Shown: piece by piece, positions 46,130 to 56,131 of the stretch
Layout of the letters: every line of letters starts with the position of its first letter
How positions within the stretch are numbered: position 1 is the first letter of the stretch
Source: Bryobacterales bacterium
GTDB lineage: Bacteria; Acidobacteriota; Terriglobia; Bryobacterales; Bryobacteraceae
DNA length: 64,000 nt
Assembly (NCBI GenBank): GCA_020854055.1
Contig: JADZGD010000028.1
Coordinates: 1-64,000 of the forward strand
Direction of reading: 5' to 3'
Notes under the pieces: generated by a model
What the model saw: the letters and a program-made list of their open reading frames with translations, nothing else
Databases searched by the model: none
Told to the model about the DNA's origin: nothing
Made by a program: the position numbers and the translations under genes

Positions 46130-47059
46130 ATGCTGGCAACCAATACAATCGCCGAAGAGATTCTGGACCTGAAGCGGCAGCGCAGCGCCGTGCTGCTGGC
46201 GCATCATTACCAGGAGCCGGAAATTCAGGATCTGGCCGACGCCGTTGGAGACAGTCTGGAATTGTCGCGCAAGGCGAGGCAGTTTGATGGAGACGTGATC
46301 GCGTTTGCCGGTGTCTGGTTCATGGCGGAAACGGCCAAGGTGCTCAATCCGCAGCGGATGGTTGTGGTTCCGGACCGTGAAGCCGGCTGCAGCCTGGTGG
46401 ACAGTTGCCGGGTGGAAGACGTGAGGGCGTTCAAGCAGCGGCACCCGGAATATGCCGTGGTGAGCTACATCAACACGTCGGTGGAAGTGAAGGCGGAAAG
46501 CGACATCCTGTGCACTTCGCGCAACGCGGTGAAGGTGGTGAATTCGATTCCCGCCGAACGGCCGATCCTGTTCCTGCCGGATATCAATCTGGGCAATTAC
46601 GTGCAGCAGCAGACGGGCCGCGAAAACATGAAGATCTGGCAGGGCGTCTGCATCGTACACTCCACCTGGAACGCCAAGCGCCTGCTGCGGACCAAGGCGG
46701 AGCATCCCGACGCGCTGGTGGCGGCTCATCCCGAATGCCCGCCCGAAGTGCTGCGGCTGTCCGATTTTGTCGGTTCCACGTCGGCCATTATCGAGTGGTG
46801 CGTGAACCACGACGCGGGCGAATTCATCGTAATGACGGAGAGCGGCGTCAGCCACTCGCTGCACAGACTGGCTCCGGGCAAGCGTTTCCACTTCGTGCCC
46901 AACGAAAACTGCAACTGCAGCGAGTGTCCCTACATGAAACGGAACACGCTCGAGAAGGTGCGGGACTGCCTGCGGAACCTGGATCCGAAGGTGGAGATTT
47001 CACCCGAGATCATTGAGCGCGCCGCGGTTCCCATCCAGCGCATGCTGGCGCTGAAATAA
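46130..47059 (+). CDS. nadA: Quinolinate synthase
   Basis: NadA condenses iminoaspartate and dihydroxyacetone phosphate into quinolinate, the first NAD precursor, using one [4Fe-4S] cluster. It starts VLLAHHYQEPEIQDLAD and the three cluster cysteines fit DREAGCSLVDSC, AHPECPPEV and NENCNCSECPYM. Length 309 is normal. AGGAGG at 46107-46112 is 17 bases from the ATG, unusually far; no nearer in-frame start exists. nadB and nadC are not in the window. The gene is followed 9 bp later by moaA. Confidence 0.95.
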   Translation: MLATNTIAEEILDLKRQRSAVLLAHHYQEPEIQDLADAVGDSLELSRKARQFDGDVIAFAGVWFMAETAKVLNPQRMVVVPDREAGCSLVDSCRVEDVRAFKQRHPEYAVVSYINTSVEVKAESDILCTSRNAVKVVNSIPAERPILFLPDINLGNYVQQQTGRENMKIWQGVCIVHSTWNAKRLLRTKAEHPDALVAAHPECPPEVLRLSDFVGSTSAIIEWCVNHDAGEFIVMTESGVSHSLHRLAPGKRFHFVPNENCNCSECPYMKRNTLEKVRDCLRNLDPKVEISPEIIERAAVPIQRMLALK

Positions 47060-47068
47060 TCCAGCCGA

Positions 47069-48067
47069 ATGGGCGCCACCCCACTTGTCGATACGTTTGG
47101 CCGTGTGCACGATAACCTTCGGGTGAGCGTCACGGACCGCTGTAACATCCGCTGCTTCTATTGCATGCCGGGTGAAGAGGTTCGTTACGCTCCGCACGGG
47201 GAGATCCTTTCGTTCGAGGAGATGGCGCAGTTTGTGCGCATCGCCACCGGACTGGGGGTGACCAAGGTGCGGATCACCGGCGGCGAGCCGCTGGTGCGCA
47301 AGGACCTGGAGGTATTTGTGCGGCTGGTAGCGGCGATTCCGGGCATCCGGGACCTGGCGCTGACCACCAACGGCGTGCTGCTGGCCGAGCAGGCCGGGGC
47401 GCTGTACGAGGCCGGACTGCGGCGGGTGAACATCCACCTGGACACGCTCAGCCGGGAGCGTTTCCTGCGGATCACGCGGCGCGACAACTTCCACCGCGTG
47501 ATGAAGGGCATCGAGACGGTCCAACGGCTGGGCTTCGGGCCGATCAAGATCAACACGGTGGCGGTGAAGAACCTGGTGGAGCCGGACATCGTGCCGCTGG
47601 CGCGTTTCGGGCGCGAGCAGGGAATCGAGATTCGCTACATCGAGTTCATGCCGCTGGATGCGCAGGGGTTGTGGGACCGGTCGAAGGTGCTGCTGGCCGA
47701 CGACATTCTGACGATGCTCGAAAGCGAGATCGGGCCGCTCGATCCGGTGGACAACGCCGACCCGCGGGCTTCGGCCACCGAGTACCGGTTTCGCGACGGC
47801 AAGGGGGGAGTGGGCTTCATCGCGCCGGTGAGCAGGCCGTTCTGTTTGAACTGCAACCGCATCCGGCTGACCGCCGACGGCAAGCTGCGCTACTGCCTGT
47901 TTGCGCTGGAGGAGACGGACGTGAAGGGGCTGTTGCGCTCCGGCGCGCCGGAAGAGGAGATTGCCGCCGTGGTGCGGGAGGTGGTGCGCCAGAAGTGGCT
48001 GGGGCACGAGATCAACAGCACGCAATTCGTTGCTCCGCCGCGGCCCATGCATTCCATCGGCGGTTAG
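47069..48067 (+). CDS. moaA: GTP 3',8-cyclase (molybdenum cofactor synthesis)
   Basis: MoaA is a radical SAM enzyme that starts molybdopterin synthesis. The radical SAM motif is DRCNIRCFYCM (CxxxCxxC) and the second cluster is bound in FCLNCNRIRL...LRYC. ITGGEPLVRKD and the C-terminal GG dipeptide (MHSIGG) match the family. Length 332 is normal. No other moa/moe gene is adjacent. It starts nine bases after nadA and ends ten bases before the MBL-fold gene. Confidence 0.96.
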   Translation: MGATPLVDTFGRVHDNLRVSVTDRCNIRCFYCMPGEEVRYAPHGEILSFEEMAQFVRIATGLGVTKVRITGGEPLVRKDLEVFVRLVAAIPGIRDLALTTNGVLLAEQAGALYEAGLRRVNIHLDTLSRERFLRITRRDNFHRVMKGIETVQRLGFGPIKINTVAVKNLVEPDIVPLARFGREQGIEIRYIEFMPLDAQGLWDRSKVLLADDILTMLESEIGPLDPVDNADPRASATEYRFRDGKGGVGFIAPVSRPFCLNCNRIRLTADGKLRYCLFALEETDVKGLLRSGAPEEEIAAVVREVVRQKWLGHEINSTQFVAPPRPMHSIGG

Positions 48068-48077
48068 CCGCGAACGC

Positions 48078-49130
48078 ATGTCCCACACCACGCTTTCGGG
48101 CAGCGAACCCCGCTATCAGGGTGGATTGCAGGCGGTGGCCGAAGGCGTCCACTGCTGGCTGACCCCCAATGGAAACTGGGGCGAGAGCAACGCGGCGCTG
48201 ATTGCCGGACACGGCGCGTCGCTGCTGGTGGACACGCTGTGGGACCTACCGCTCACTTTCCGGATGTTGAGCGCGCTGGAACCGGTGGTTGCCAACGCGC
48301 CCATCCGGCACCTGGTGAATACGCACTCAGACGGCGATCACTGGTTCGGCAACGAACTGGTGGGGGCCGAGACGATTATTGCCACCGAAGCGGCGGCGCG
48401 GGTGATGGCCGGCCACGGGCCATCGGAGATGGAGACGCTGGGAAGGCTGGCGGTGCTGTTACGAGGCGCGGGCCGGGTTCCGGCTCCGGGGCGGTGGCGC
48501 TGGCGGGCGATGGGCGAATACTTCGGCGGCATGGTGCAGCCCTTTGAGTTCAACGGCATTCGGCCGGCACTGCCGAACCGCACCTTCAGCGGGCGGATGA
48601 CGCTGGAGGCCGGGGGCCGGATGGTGGAGTTGATTGAGGCTGGGCCGGCGCACACCGAGGGAGATCTGCTGGTGCACCTGCCCGACACCCGGACGGTGTT
48701 CGCGGGTGACCTGCTGTTTCTCGGTTCGACTCCGGTAATGTGGCAGGGTTCGGCGGAGAACTGGATTCGAGCCTGCGAACGGATCATGGACCTTGAACCG
48801 GAGGTGGTACTGCCGGGCCATGGTCCGGTGACCGGAGCCGCCGGCGTGGAGGCGGTGCGCGATTACTGGCGATACGTGCTGGGCGCGGCACGGGCCGAGT
48901 TCGAGCGTGGGACCACCGCCGGGGCCGCGGCGCGCGTCATTTTGCAGGGCGACGCCTTCCGGGCGCAGCCGTTTGCGGCTTGGGATTGTCCGGAACGGCT
49001 GGCAATCAACGTCGATTCGATTTACCGGCAGCTTTCGGGCATGGCGCGGCCACGCAGTCTTTTGGAGCGGGTGCGGGTGCTGGGCCGGACTGCGCTGATG
49101 GCCGATGTCAGCGCCACCCGTCAACTGTAA
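48078..49130 (+). CDS. MBL-fold metallohydrolase
   Basis: A 350-residue metallo-beta-lactamase-fold protein. The metal signature is VNTHSDGDHWFGN, where the usual HxHxDH reads HSDGDH, so the second His is replaced by Asp. PGHGPVTGA supplies a later metal His, and AGDLLFLGSTPVMW the metal-bridging Asp. No signal peptide, so probably cytoplasmic. It may hydrolyse a thioester or lactone; the substrate is unknown. The ATG at 48078 is preferred because the upstream open stretch lies in moaA. Confidence 0.85.
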   Translation: MSHTTLSGSEPRYQGGLQAVAEGVHCWLTPNGNWGESNAALIAGHGASLLVDTLWDLPLTFRMLSALEPVVANAPIRHLVNTHSDGDHWFGNELVGAETIIATEAAARVMAGHGPSEMETLGRLAVLLRGAGRVPAPGRWRWRAMGEYFGGMVQPFEFNGIRPALPNRTFSGRMTLEAGGRMVELIEAGPAHTEGDLLVHLPDTRTVFAGDLLFLGSTPVMWQGSAENWIRACERIMDLEPEVVLPGHGPVTGAAGVEAVRDYWRYVLGAARAEFERGTTAGAAARVILQGDAFRAQPFAAWDCPERLAINVDSIYRQLSGMARPRSLLERVRVLGRTALMADVSATRQL

Positions 49131-49142
49131 AATGGTGATTTG

Positions 49143-50792
49143 ATGAGAATTGCAGTGGGTCAGATTAACTCGACCGTCGGTGATCTGGCCGGCAACCGTG
49201 GTCGAATGACGGAGGCGGCGCGAAGGGCCGCGGCAGAGGGCGCCGAAATCGTCATATTTCCCGAGCTCTCGCTCACCGGCTATCCCCCTCTTGACCTGGT
49301 GGAAAATCCCGCTTTTCTGGAACGTACGGCAGGGGAGTTAGAACGCCTGGGGCGAGAGACGGCCGATCTCGATCTAGCCATTATTTGTGGTTATGTGGAC
49401 AAGACCGGCGAGGGGGACGGCACCAGGGCGCTGAACCGCGCGGCGGTGTTCGAGCAGGGGCGGGTGACGTTCCGGCAGACCAAGATGCTGCTGCCCAATT
49501 ACGACGTCTTCGACGAGGTCCGTTACTTTCAGCCCGCCGAATGCCAGGCGTTGTGCGAGATCCGGGGACGCAAGGTGGCGCTCACCATTTGCGAGGACGC
49601 CTGGAACGATGGGCCGCTGTGGGGGCGGCGGCTGTACCCGCGCGATCCGGTGGAGGAGTTGGCGCAGCGTGGCGCGTCGATGCTGGTGATTATCAACGCC
49701 TCGCCCTATCAGATGGGCAAGCGGCAGCTTCGCCGGAAGCTTTTCAGCGCCACGGCCGCACGATACGGTATGGCGGTGATTTACGTCAACCTGGTGGGCG
49801 GCAACGACCAACTCGTGTTTGACGGCAGCAGCTTCGTGATGGATCGCCGCGGGCGGGTGATCGCGGCCGCGCGGTCGTTTTGCGAGGACCTGGTGGTGGT
49901 GGATATCGACGGCAACCCGCCGGAGAAGGTTGAGCCGCTGACGGAGGAAGACGAGGCGGTGTATGACGCGCTGGTGCTGGGCACTCGCGATTACGCCCGC
50001 AAGTGCGGTTTCCGCCGGGTTCTTCTGGGTTTGAGCGGGGGGATCGACTCCTCGTTGACGGCGGCGGTGGCGGTGGACGCGGTGGGGCGGGAGAACGTCA
50101 CCGGGGTGGCGATGCCCGGTCCCTATTCGCCGGCCGACAGTCTGGGCGACGCAAAGGCGTTGGCCGAAAATCTGGGTATTCGCTTCGAGGTTGCGCCGAT
50201 TTCCGGTATTTATGAGACCTTTGTGACCCGCCTGGAGCAGGTAATGGGCGGCGAGGCGAGCGGCATTGCCAGGGAGAATCTGCAGGCGCGGCTGCGCGGC
50301 GTGACGCTGATGGCGCTGTCCAATCAGACCGGCGCGATCGTGCTGACCACGGGGAACAAGAGCGAGCTGGCGGTGGGCTATTGCACGTTGTACGGCGATA
50401 TGTGCGGCGGGCTGGCGGTGATCAGCGATGTGCCGAAGACGCTGGTTTACCGGCTCTCGCGGGTGGCCAACCGGCGTCACGAGGGCGCGATTCCGGAGAA
50501 TGTTTTCGAGAAAGCGCCTTCGGCGGAACTGCGTCCCGGGCAGAAGGATACCGATTCGCTGCCGAGCTACGATGTCCTCGATAATATTCTGAGCGGCTAT
50601 GTGGAGAGCTGCTGGACAGCACAACAGATAGCCGCCGCCCACGGGTATCCGGTAGAGCTGGTGGGCAGTGTGCTGCGGATGGTGGACCGCAGCGAATTCA
50701 AGCGCCAGCAGGCGGCGCCGGGGTTGAAGGTGACGAGCAAGGCATTTGGAATGGGCCGCCGGTTTCCCATTGCCCAGGGGTTTAGCGAATGA
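49143..50792 (+). CDS. nadE: Glutamine-hydrolysing NAD+ synthetase
   Basis: A 549-residue fusion of a nitrilase-type glutaminase (first 250 residues; Glu in FPELSLTGYPP, Lys in QTKMLLPNYDVF, Cys in LTICEDAWND) and an NAD synthetase with the ATP pyrophosphatase P-loop LGLSGGIDSSL. It finishes NAD synthesis from nicotinate adenine dinucleotide, taking ammonia from Gln. The ATG at 49143 is one codon inside a TTG frame. Its stop overlaps the next gene (ATGA). Confidence 0.96.
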   Translation: MRIAVGQINSTVGDLAGNRGRMTEAARRAAAEGAEIVIFPELSLTGYPPLDLVENPAFLERTAGELERLGRETADLDLAIICGYVDKTGEGDGTRALNRAAVFEQGRVTFRQTKMLLPNYDVFDEVRYFQPAECQALCEIRGRKVALTICEDAWNDGPLWGRRLYPRDPVEELAQRGASMLVIINASPYQMGKRQLRRKLFSATAARYGMAVIYVNLVGGNDQLVFDGSSFVMDRRGRVIAAARSFCEDLVVVDIDGNPPEKVEPLTEEDEAVYDALVLGTRDYARKCGFRRVLLGLSGGIDSSLTAAVAVDAVGRENVTGVAMPGPYSPADSLGDAKALAENLGIRFEVAPISGIYETFVTRLEQVMGGEASGIARENLQARLRGVTLMALSNQTGAIVLTTGNKSELAVGYCTLYGDMCGGLAVISDVPKTLVYRLSRVANRRHEGAIPENVFEKAPSAELRPGQKDTDSLPSYDVLDNILSGYVESCWTAQQIAAAHGYPVELVGSVLRMVDRSEFKRQQAAPGLKVTSKAFGMGRRFPIAQGFSE

Positions 50793-53239
50793 GATTCGTT
50801 ACGATTGGCGGTCTGATCGCGGTGGCTACCGCGCTTCTCTCCCAACCGGGCGGCCGCGAGCAGCCGGGCCCGCAGACGGATGGCTCCGTGTTGTTACCGA
50901 GCGGGTGGAAGATACGGCCCGCGGGCAAGCAGGTGGCCTTGAGCACGTTCCCCATGTCGCTGGCGCCGTCGCGGGATGGCAAGTATCTGCTGGCATTGAA
51001 CGGCGGATACGAGCCACCGTCGATCAGCGTGCTGGACACCGTTTCGCAAAGCGAGCGCGGACGCGTGCCGGTGCCCGATGGCTGGCTGGGGTTGACGTTC
51101 ACCTCCGACGGGCGCATGGTTTACGCGGGCGGCGGCGCCGAGGCTTCGATTTTAGAATTCCGTTTCGATGCGGGCCGGCTTACGCCGGCGCGGGTGTTTC
51201 CGATTGTCAACAAGGCCGAACGGACGTGGCAGGACTTCATTGGCGACGTTCAGGTGTCGCCGGATGGGCGCATGCTCTATGCGGCCAATCTTTACCGGGA
51301 TGAAGTGGTGGTGGTGAACCCGCAGTCCGGCATGGTGGTGGAGCACATCAAGACCGGACGGCGTCCGTACCGGATCGTGTTCGCGCCCGACGGCAAGTCT
51401 TTCTTTGTATCCTCCTGGGCCGACGGCTCGGTTTATCAACATGCAACCGTGGATGGGGCGCGGCTGGGGGCGATCCACGCGGGACCGCATCCCACCGACA
51501 TGGTGCTGAGCGGGCGCGTCCCGGTGGTGGAAGGGGCGGGGAAGCCGTGGTGGGCGGCGCGGCTGTTTGTGGCGGCGGCCAACACCAACAACGTTTACGT
51601 GTTCGGCGTGAGCGAGGCGGGGACCGAAGCGCGCCACCTGGAGACGATCAACATCGCGCTGACGCCGATGCAGCCGGCCGGGTCGACGCCGTCGGCACTG
51701 GCGCTTTCGAGCGATCAGAAGACGCTGTACGTGGTCTGTTCCGATGTGAACGCGGTGGCGGTGGTGGATATCTCCGAGGAGCGTTCCGAGGTACGGGGTT
51801 TTGTGCCCACCGGATGGTATCCCACGGCGGCGCGCAGCCTGGAAGACGGGCGGCTGGTGATACTGAACGGCCGCGGTTTACGATCGTTTCCCAATCGTCT
51901 AGGCCCCAGTCCGGTGCGCCGGCCGGAACCGGCGCACCTGGGAGTGGCCAATGTGGAGTACGTGGCGCGTATCCAGACCGGGACCGCGGCGTTTGTCGAT
52001 CCGTTCGACGCGGCCAAACTGGAGCAGTACAGCGCCACGGTGATGGCGAACTCGCCCTATCGCGATGCCGGGTTCGATGTGCCGGCGACGGGGATTCCCA
52101 AGGCGATCGAGCACGTGATCTACATTGTCAAGGAAAACCGCAGCTACGACCAGGTCTTTGGCGACGAGAAGGGCGGCAACGGCGATCCATCGCTGGTGGT
52201 GTTCGATGAAAAGGCCGGCCCGAACCATCGCAAACTGGCGCGCGAGTTCGTGCTGTTCGACAATTTCTACGTCAATGCCGACGTAAGCGCCGACGGGCAG
52301 AACTGGTCGACGGCGGCGATTGCTCCCGACTACGTGCAGAAGTTGTGGCCTAACAGCTACGGCAAACGGCGCAAGCACTACGACTACGAAGAGTCGGATC
52401 CGGCGGCATTGCCACCGGCCGGCTACCTATGGACCAATGCCGCGGCGGCCGGCAAAACCATCCGCAACTACGGCTACATGGTGGACAACCGGCCGGAGGC
52501 GCAGCCCACCGGCGAAAGACAAATCAGCGGCGTGCGGGACAGCGTCCTGCAGCCGGTGACCAACGAAAAATATCGCGGCTTCGACCTGGGGTACCCGGAT
52601 GTGGACAGGGCCAAAATCTTCCTGGCGGACCTGGCCGGGTTCGAAACGAGCGGCCGGATGCCGAACCTGATCGTGATGCGGCTGCCTAACGATCACACGT
52701 CGGGAACCGCGCCGGGCCGGATTGCGCCGCTCGCCTCCTTCGCCGACAACGACTATGCGCTGGGGCAGATCGTAGAGGCGGTATCGAAGAGTAGTTTCTG
52801 GCCGACGACGGCGATCTTCGTGCTGGAGGACGACGCGCAGAACGGACCCGATCACGTGGATTCGCACCGTTCGCCGGCGTTCATCCTATCGCCCTACACG
52901 CGGCGCGGGGCGGTGGACAGCACGATGTACAATACCGCCGCGATGCTGCGTACGATGGAAGCGGTGCTGGGGCTGCGGCCGATGACGGTGTTCGATGCCG
53001 GTTCGCGGTTAATGGCTTCCGCATTCACGGCGAAGGCCGACACGCGTCCTTATATGTGTGAGAAGCCACGGATCCCGCTGGAGACGAGAAACCCGGCGCT
53101 TGCCGCCGGCGCGCGGCAGCCGGAACTGGATCTGGAGGAAGAAGATCGGGTGGACGATGACCTGATGAACGCAATGTTGTGGAAGGCGGTTCGGGGAACG
53201 GAGGCCCCGGCGCCGGTCCGCAGCTACTTTGCCCGCTGA
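50789..53239 (+). CDS. Secreted YncE-like propeller and phosphoesterase fusion
   Basis: An 816-residue protein with a signal peptide (FVTIGGLIAVATALLSQ). The first half is a seven-bladed YncE-type propeller (repeats like VSPDGRMLYAANLYRDEVVVVN). The second half is a phosphoesterase/alkaline-phosphatase-fold domain with VIYIVKENRSYDQVFGD at its start and FVLEDDAQNGPDHVDSHRS near its end. Proteins with this architecture are common in acidobacteria; the substrate is unknown. It overlaps nadE by four bases and precedes the GH57 gene by 36 bp. Confidence 0.85.
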   Translation: MRFVTIGGLIAVATALLSQPGGREQPGPQTDGSVLLPSGWKIRPAGKQVALSTFPMSLAPSRDGKYLLALNGGYEPPSISVLDTVSQSERGRVPVPDGWLGLTFTSDGRMVYAGGGAEASILEFRFDAGRLTPARVFPIVNKAERTWQDFIGDVQVSPDGRMLYAANLYRDEVVVVNPQSGMVVEHIKTGRRPYRIVFAPDGKSFFVSSWADGSVYQHATVDGARLGAIHAGPHPTDMVLSGRVPVVEGAGKPWWAARLFVAAANTNNVYVFGVSEAGTEARHLETINIALTPMQPAGSTPSALALSSDQKTLYVVCSDVNAVAVVDISEERSEVRGFVPTGWYPTAARSLEDGRLVILNGRGLRSFPNRLGPSPVRRPEPAHLGVANVEYVARIQTGTAAFVDPFDAAKLEQYSATVMANSPYRDAGFDVPATGIPKAIEHVIYIVKENRSYDQVFGDEKGGNGDPSLVVFDEKAGPNHRKLAREFVLFDNFYVNADVSADGQNWSTAAIAPDYVQKLWPNSYGKRRKHYDYEESDPAALPPAGYLWTNAAAAGKTIRNYGYMVDNRPEAQPTGERQISGVRDSVLQPVTNEKYRGFDLGYPDVDRAKIFLADLAGFETSGRMPNLIVMRLPNDHTSGTAPGRIAPLASFADNDYALGQIVEAVSKSSFWPTTAIFVLEDDAQNGPDHVDSHRSPAFILSPYTRRGAVDSTMYNTAAMLRTMEAVLGLRPMTVFDAGSRLMASAFTAKADTRPYMCEKPRIPLETRNPALAAGARQPELDLEEEDRVDDDLMNAMLWKAVRGTEAPAPVRSYFAR

Positions 53240-53275
53240 GCGGGCTGGACGAGTGACCCGGGACGGGAGTGATTT

Positions 53276-55432
53276 TTGCCGAAGATTAACCTCTGCTTCA
53301 TCTGGCACATGCATCAGCCCTTCTACAAGGACCTGATGAGCGGCGAGTACAGCCTTCCCTGGACGCGGATGCACGCGCTCAAGGACTACTACGGAATGGT
53401 GGAGGTGTTGAAGGATTTTCCGGCGGTGCATCAGACGTTCAACCTGGTGCCGTCGATGATGGTGCAGATTGACGAGTACGCCGCCGGCACGGCGATTGAC
53501 CCGTTTCTGGTCCGCGCGCTGGCGCCGGCGGAGAAGCTGAGCGAAGCCGACCAGCAGTTTATCCTTCAGTACTTCTTTCAGGCCAACGAAGCGCGGCTGA
53601 TCAACCGTTACCCGCGCTACCGTGAATTGCACGACGCCTGGCGGGCTTCGGATCACAACGCAGGCCGCATCCGCTGGCTGTTCGACACCCAGGCTTTTCG
53701 CGATCTGCAGGTGCTTTCGCAACTGGCGTGGTTTGACGAAGAGTTCCTGGACAACGACGCCGAGGTGCGCCGGCTGGTGGAAAAGGGGCGCAACTACACG
53801 GCTGACGACCAGGCGCTGATCGGCCGCAAGGAGCTGGAGATTACCGGCCTGGTCCTGCCCACCTACCGGAAGTTTGCCGCCAGCGGACAGATAGAGATCT
53901 CGACGACGCCCTTCTACCATCCCATCCTGCCGCTGTTGTGCGACTCCGACATCGCCCAGGTGGCGCACCCCTACGTGCCCCTGCCGCCGCGCTTCCGTTA
54001 CCCGGGCGACGCCCGGAAACAACTGGCGCTGGCGCGTGAATATATGGCCGGGAAAAACGGCGCGGCGCCCAATGGCGTCTGGCCGTCCGAGGGTTCGGTA
54101 TCGGATGAGGTAATGGCGATCGCCGCCGACCTGGGCTTCCGGTGGATCGCCACCGACAACGGCGTGCTGGCGCGGACCCTCCAACGCGACGCCACGCCGG
54201 CGGTCAGCTACCAGCCTTATCTGTGGCGCCAGAATGGCAAACAGATCCACTGCCTGTTTCGCGATCACTTCCTCAGCGACCTGATCGGATTTGTTTACTC
54301 ACGCATGGGCGCGGTGGAGGCGGCCGAGCACTTCCTGTCACAGATCCGCACCAACTGCGCGCCGATACTGGCGGGCGGGCGGAATGCGCTGGTGCCCATC
54401 ATCCTGGACGGCGAAAACGCCTGGGAGTATTACGAACGCAACGGGCGGCCATTTCTCAAGGCGCTCTACGGGCGCATCAGCGAGGCGAAGGATCTGGAGG
54501 CGCTGACGGTTTCCGAGGCGCTCGGCCGGATGGAGCCGGGCGCTCTGGATCACATTTTTCCGGCCTCCTGGATTAATGCCAATTTTGATATCTGGATCGG
54601 CGCGGAGGAGGATAACAAGGCCTGGGAGTATCTGCTTCGCGCCCGTCAGATGTACGACCGTGTGTGCAATTCCGCCGCTAGCAAGGCGTCGCTGGCGCCC
54701 GGCGGGCTGGATCTGGCCGAGCAGGAATTGCTGATCGCCGAGGGCAGCGACTGGTGCTGGTGGTATGGTCCGGAACACGAGTCCGCCAATCGCGCGGAAT
54801 TCGACCAACTGTTCCGCCAGCACCTGGCCAACGTCTACCGCGCGCTCCACCTGACGCCACCCGACGAACTCTCCCGGCCGATTGCGGGAACCGTAGTTAC
54901 CGAGTTCCATCAGCCGCCCACCGGGCCCATTTGCCCGACCATCGAGGGCGAGGTAACGTCCTACTTCGAATGGCTGGGGGCGGGGAGCTACCGGTTGGAT
55001 CAACGCACCGGCGCCATGCACGGCCAGCGCTTTCTGACGCGGGAGATGTTTTACGGCACCGAGGGCACGAACCTCTTCCTGCGTGTGGACTTTGAATCGG
55101 ATACCGCCCACCTGACGGACACCGAACTGCGAGTGAGCGTGGAGGCGATGGGCGAGAAGACGCTGCAAAGTTCGATTGTGGCGCGGCTGGACCACGGCGC
55201 GCTGGTCACTTCCGCCGGGATGGCGGTGCGCGACGGCTGCGCACACCCGGTGGAGGCGGCCTTCGCGAGGGTGCTGGAGATGCGGATCTCGCTGGCGGCG
55301 GCGGGGGTGGCGGCAGGCCATTCGCTGCGGTTCCAGCTTTCGCTGTGGAAAGATGGCCTGCCGATGGATGCATTGCCCCAGCAGGGGTGGATCGAGTTTT
55401 CGACCGCCGAAGTGGTGGAGTGGCCGCTCTAA
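53276..55432 (+). CDS. GH57 glycoside hydrolase (alpha-amylase or glucanotransferase type)
   Basis: A 718-residue cytoplasmic enzyme. IWHMHQPFY is the GH57 region 1, GVWPSEGSV holds the nucleophile Glu, RDHFLSDLIGF the acid/base Asp, and LDGENAWEYY region 5. A C-terminal beta-rich domain follows. The GH57 family includes amylases, amylopullulanases, glucanotransferases and branching enzymes; the class cannot be fixed. The start is the TTG 53276, six bases after GGGAG (53265-53269). It probably works with GlgP on glycogen. Confidence 0.88.
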   Translation: MPKINLCFIWHMHQPFYKDLMSGEYSLPWTRMHALKDYYGMVEVLKDFPAVHQTFNLVPSMMVQIDEYAAGTAIDPFLVRALAPAEKLSEADQQFILQYFFQANEARLINRYPRYRELHDAWRASDHNAGRIRWLFDTQAFRDLQVLSQLAWFDEEFLDNDAEVRRLVEKGRNYTADDQALIGRKELEITGLVLPTYRKFAASGQIEISTTPFYHPILPLLCDSDIAQVAHPYVPLPPRFRYPGDARKQLALAREYMAGKNGAAPNGVWPSEGSVSDEVMAIAADLGFRWIATDNGVLARTLQRDATPAVSYQPYLWRQNGKQIHCLFRDHFLSDLIGFVYSRMGAVEAAEHFLSQIRTNCAPILAGGRNALVPIILDGENAWEYYERNGRPFLKALYGRISEAKDLEALTVSEALGRMEPGALDHIFPASWINANFDIWIGAEEDNKAWEYLLRARQMYDRVCNSAASKASLAPGGLDLAEQELLIAEGSDWCWWYGPEHESANRAEFDQLFRQHLANVYRALHLTPPDELSRPIAGTVVTEFHQPPTGPICPTIEGEVTSYFEWLGAGSYRLDQRTGAMHGQRFLTREMFYGTEGTNLFLRVDFESDTAHLTDTELRVSVEAMGEKTLQSSIVARLDHGALVTSAGMAVRDGCAHPVEAAFARVLEMRISLAAAGVAAGHSLRFQLSLWKDGLPMDALPQQGWIEFSTAEVVEWPL

Positions 55433-55435
55433 AGC

Positions 55436-56107
55436 CTACTTGCGGCCGGAGTACTTATTGAGCAGCGACACGAAGTGCCGGGCCGACTGCGGGATGGGCA
55501 TATCGCTGGTGAGAATGGTCTTGTTCTCCAGGGACCTGCCGTAAATTGCCTTGTTGGTGGATTCATCGGGCCGCAGGGTAGCGCCCGCGAGCGAGATGCC
55601 GGCGAACAGGCCGCGGCTACGGGACCAGGTAAGGATTTCGGCGGTGAGCATGGCGTCGGTTTCAGCCGCCGCCGACCGGCCCACCGGACCGGCCGCGACC
55701 GAGGCATCGCCGCCCAGCGTGAACTTGCTGGTGAGTAGACGGTCCATGCCACGCTTGTTCATTACGAGCATGATGACATCGGTTTCCGATCCGCCGATCT
55801 GAAAGCCAAAACTTCCGCCTTCCACGCGCACCGACGCCGGAGCGGACCATCCACGGCCCGTCGACCGGCGGCAGGAGACAAAACCCCGGCCATACTTGCC
55901 GCCAATGATAAAAGCTGCCTTCTTAACGCCGGGGACCACCACGACGCACTGGGCTCTGCCGAGCAGATCCTGCGGAATCGCTTTGTCGGGTGTAGCCATC
56001 ACCTCGGAAAATACGGTTGCCGCAGCGTTGAGACGCTTGACGTCGTCGGCCTGGGCGTACAGCAGAACGGCTGCGAGCGGAACGAGAGCAAGGCTGCGAA
56101 CGTTCAT
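55436..56107 (-). CDS. YSC84/SYLF-domain lipid-binding protein
   Basis: A 223-residue exported protein with a signal peptide (RSLALVPLAAVLLYAQ) and a SYLF domain: ARCV-like RAQCVVVVPGVKKAAF, GGKYGRGFVSCR, SVRVEGGSFGFQIGG and VAAGPVGRSAAAET. The fold binds phosphoinositides in eukaryotes and is thought to bind lipids in bacteria. It is convergent with the GH57 gene (3 bp gap). AGGAG lies before the ATG. Confidence 0.9.
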   Translation of the reverse strand: MNVRSLALVPLAAVLLYAQADDVKRLNAAATVFSEVMATPDKAIPQDLLGRAQCVVVVPGVKKAAFIIGGKYGRGFVSCRRSTGRGWSAPASVRVEGGSFGFQIGGSETDVIMLVMNKRGMDRLLTSKFTLGGDASVAAGPVGRSAAAETDAMLTAEILTWSRSRGLFAGISLAGATLRPDESTNKAIYGRSLENKTILTSDMPIPQSARHFVSLLNKYSGRK

Positions 56108-56131
56108 CTTTTTTTCTCCTATTTGATACGG

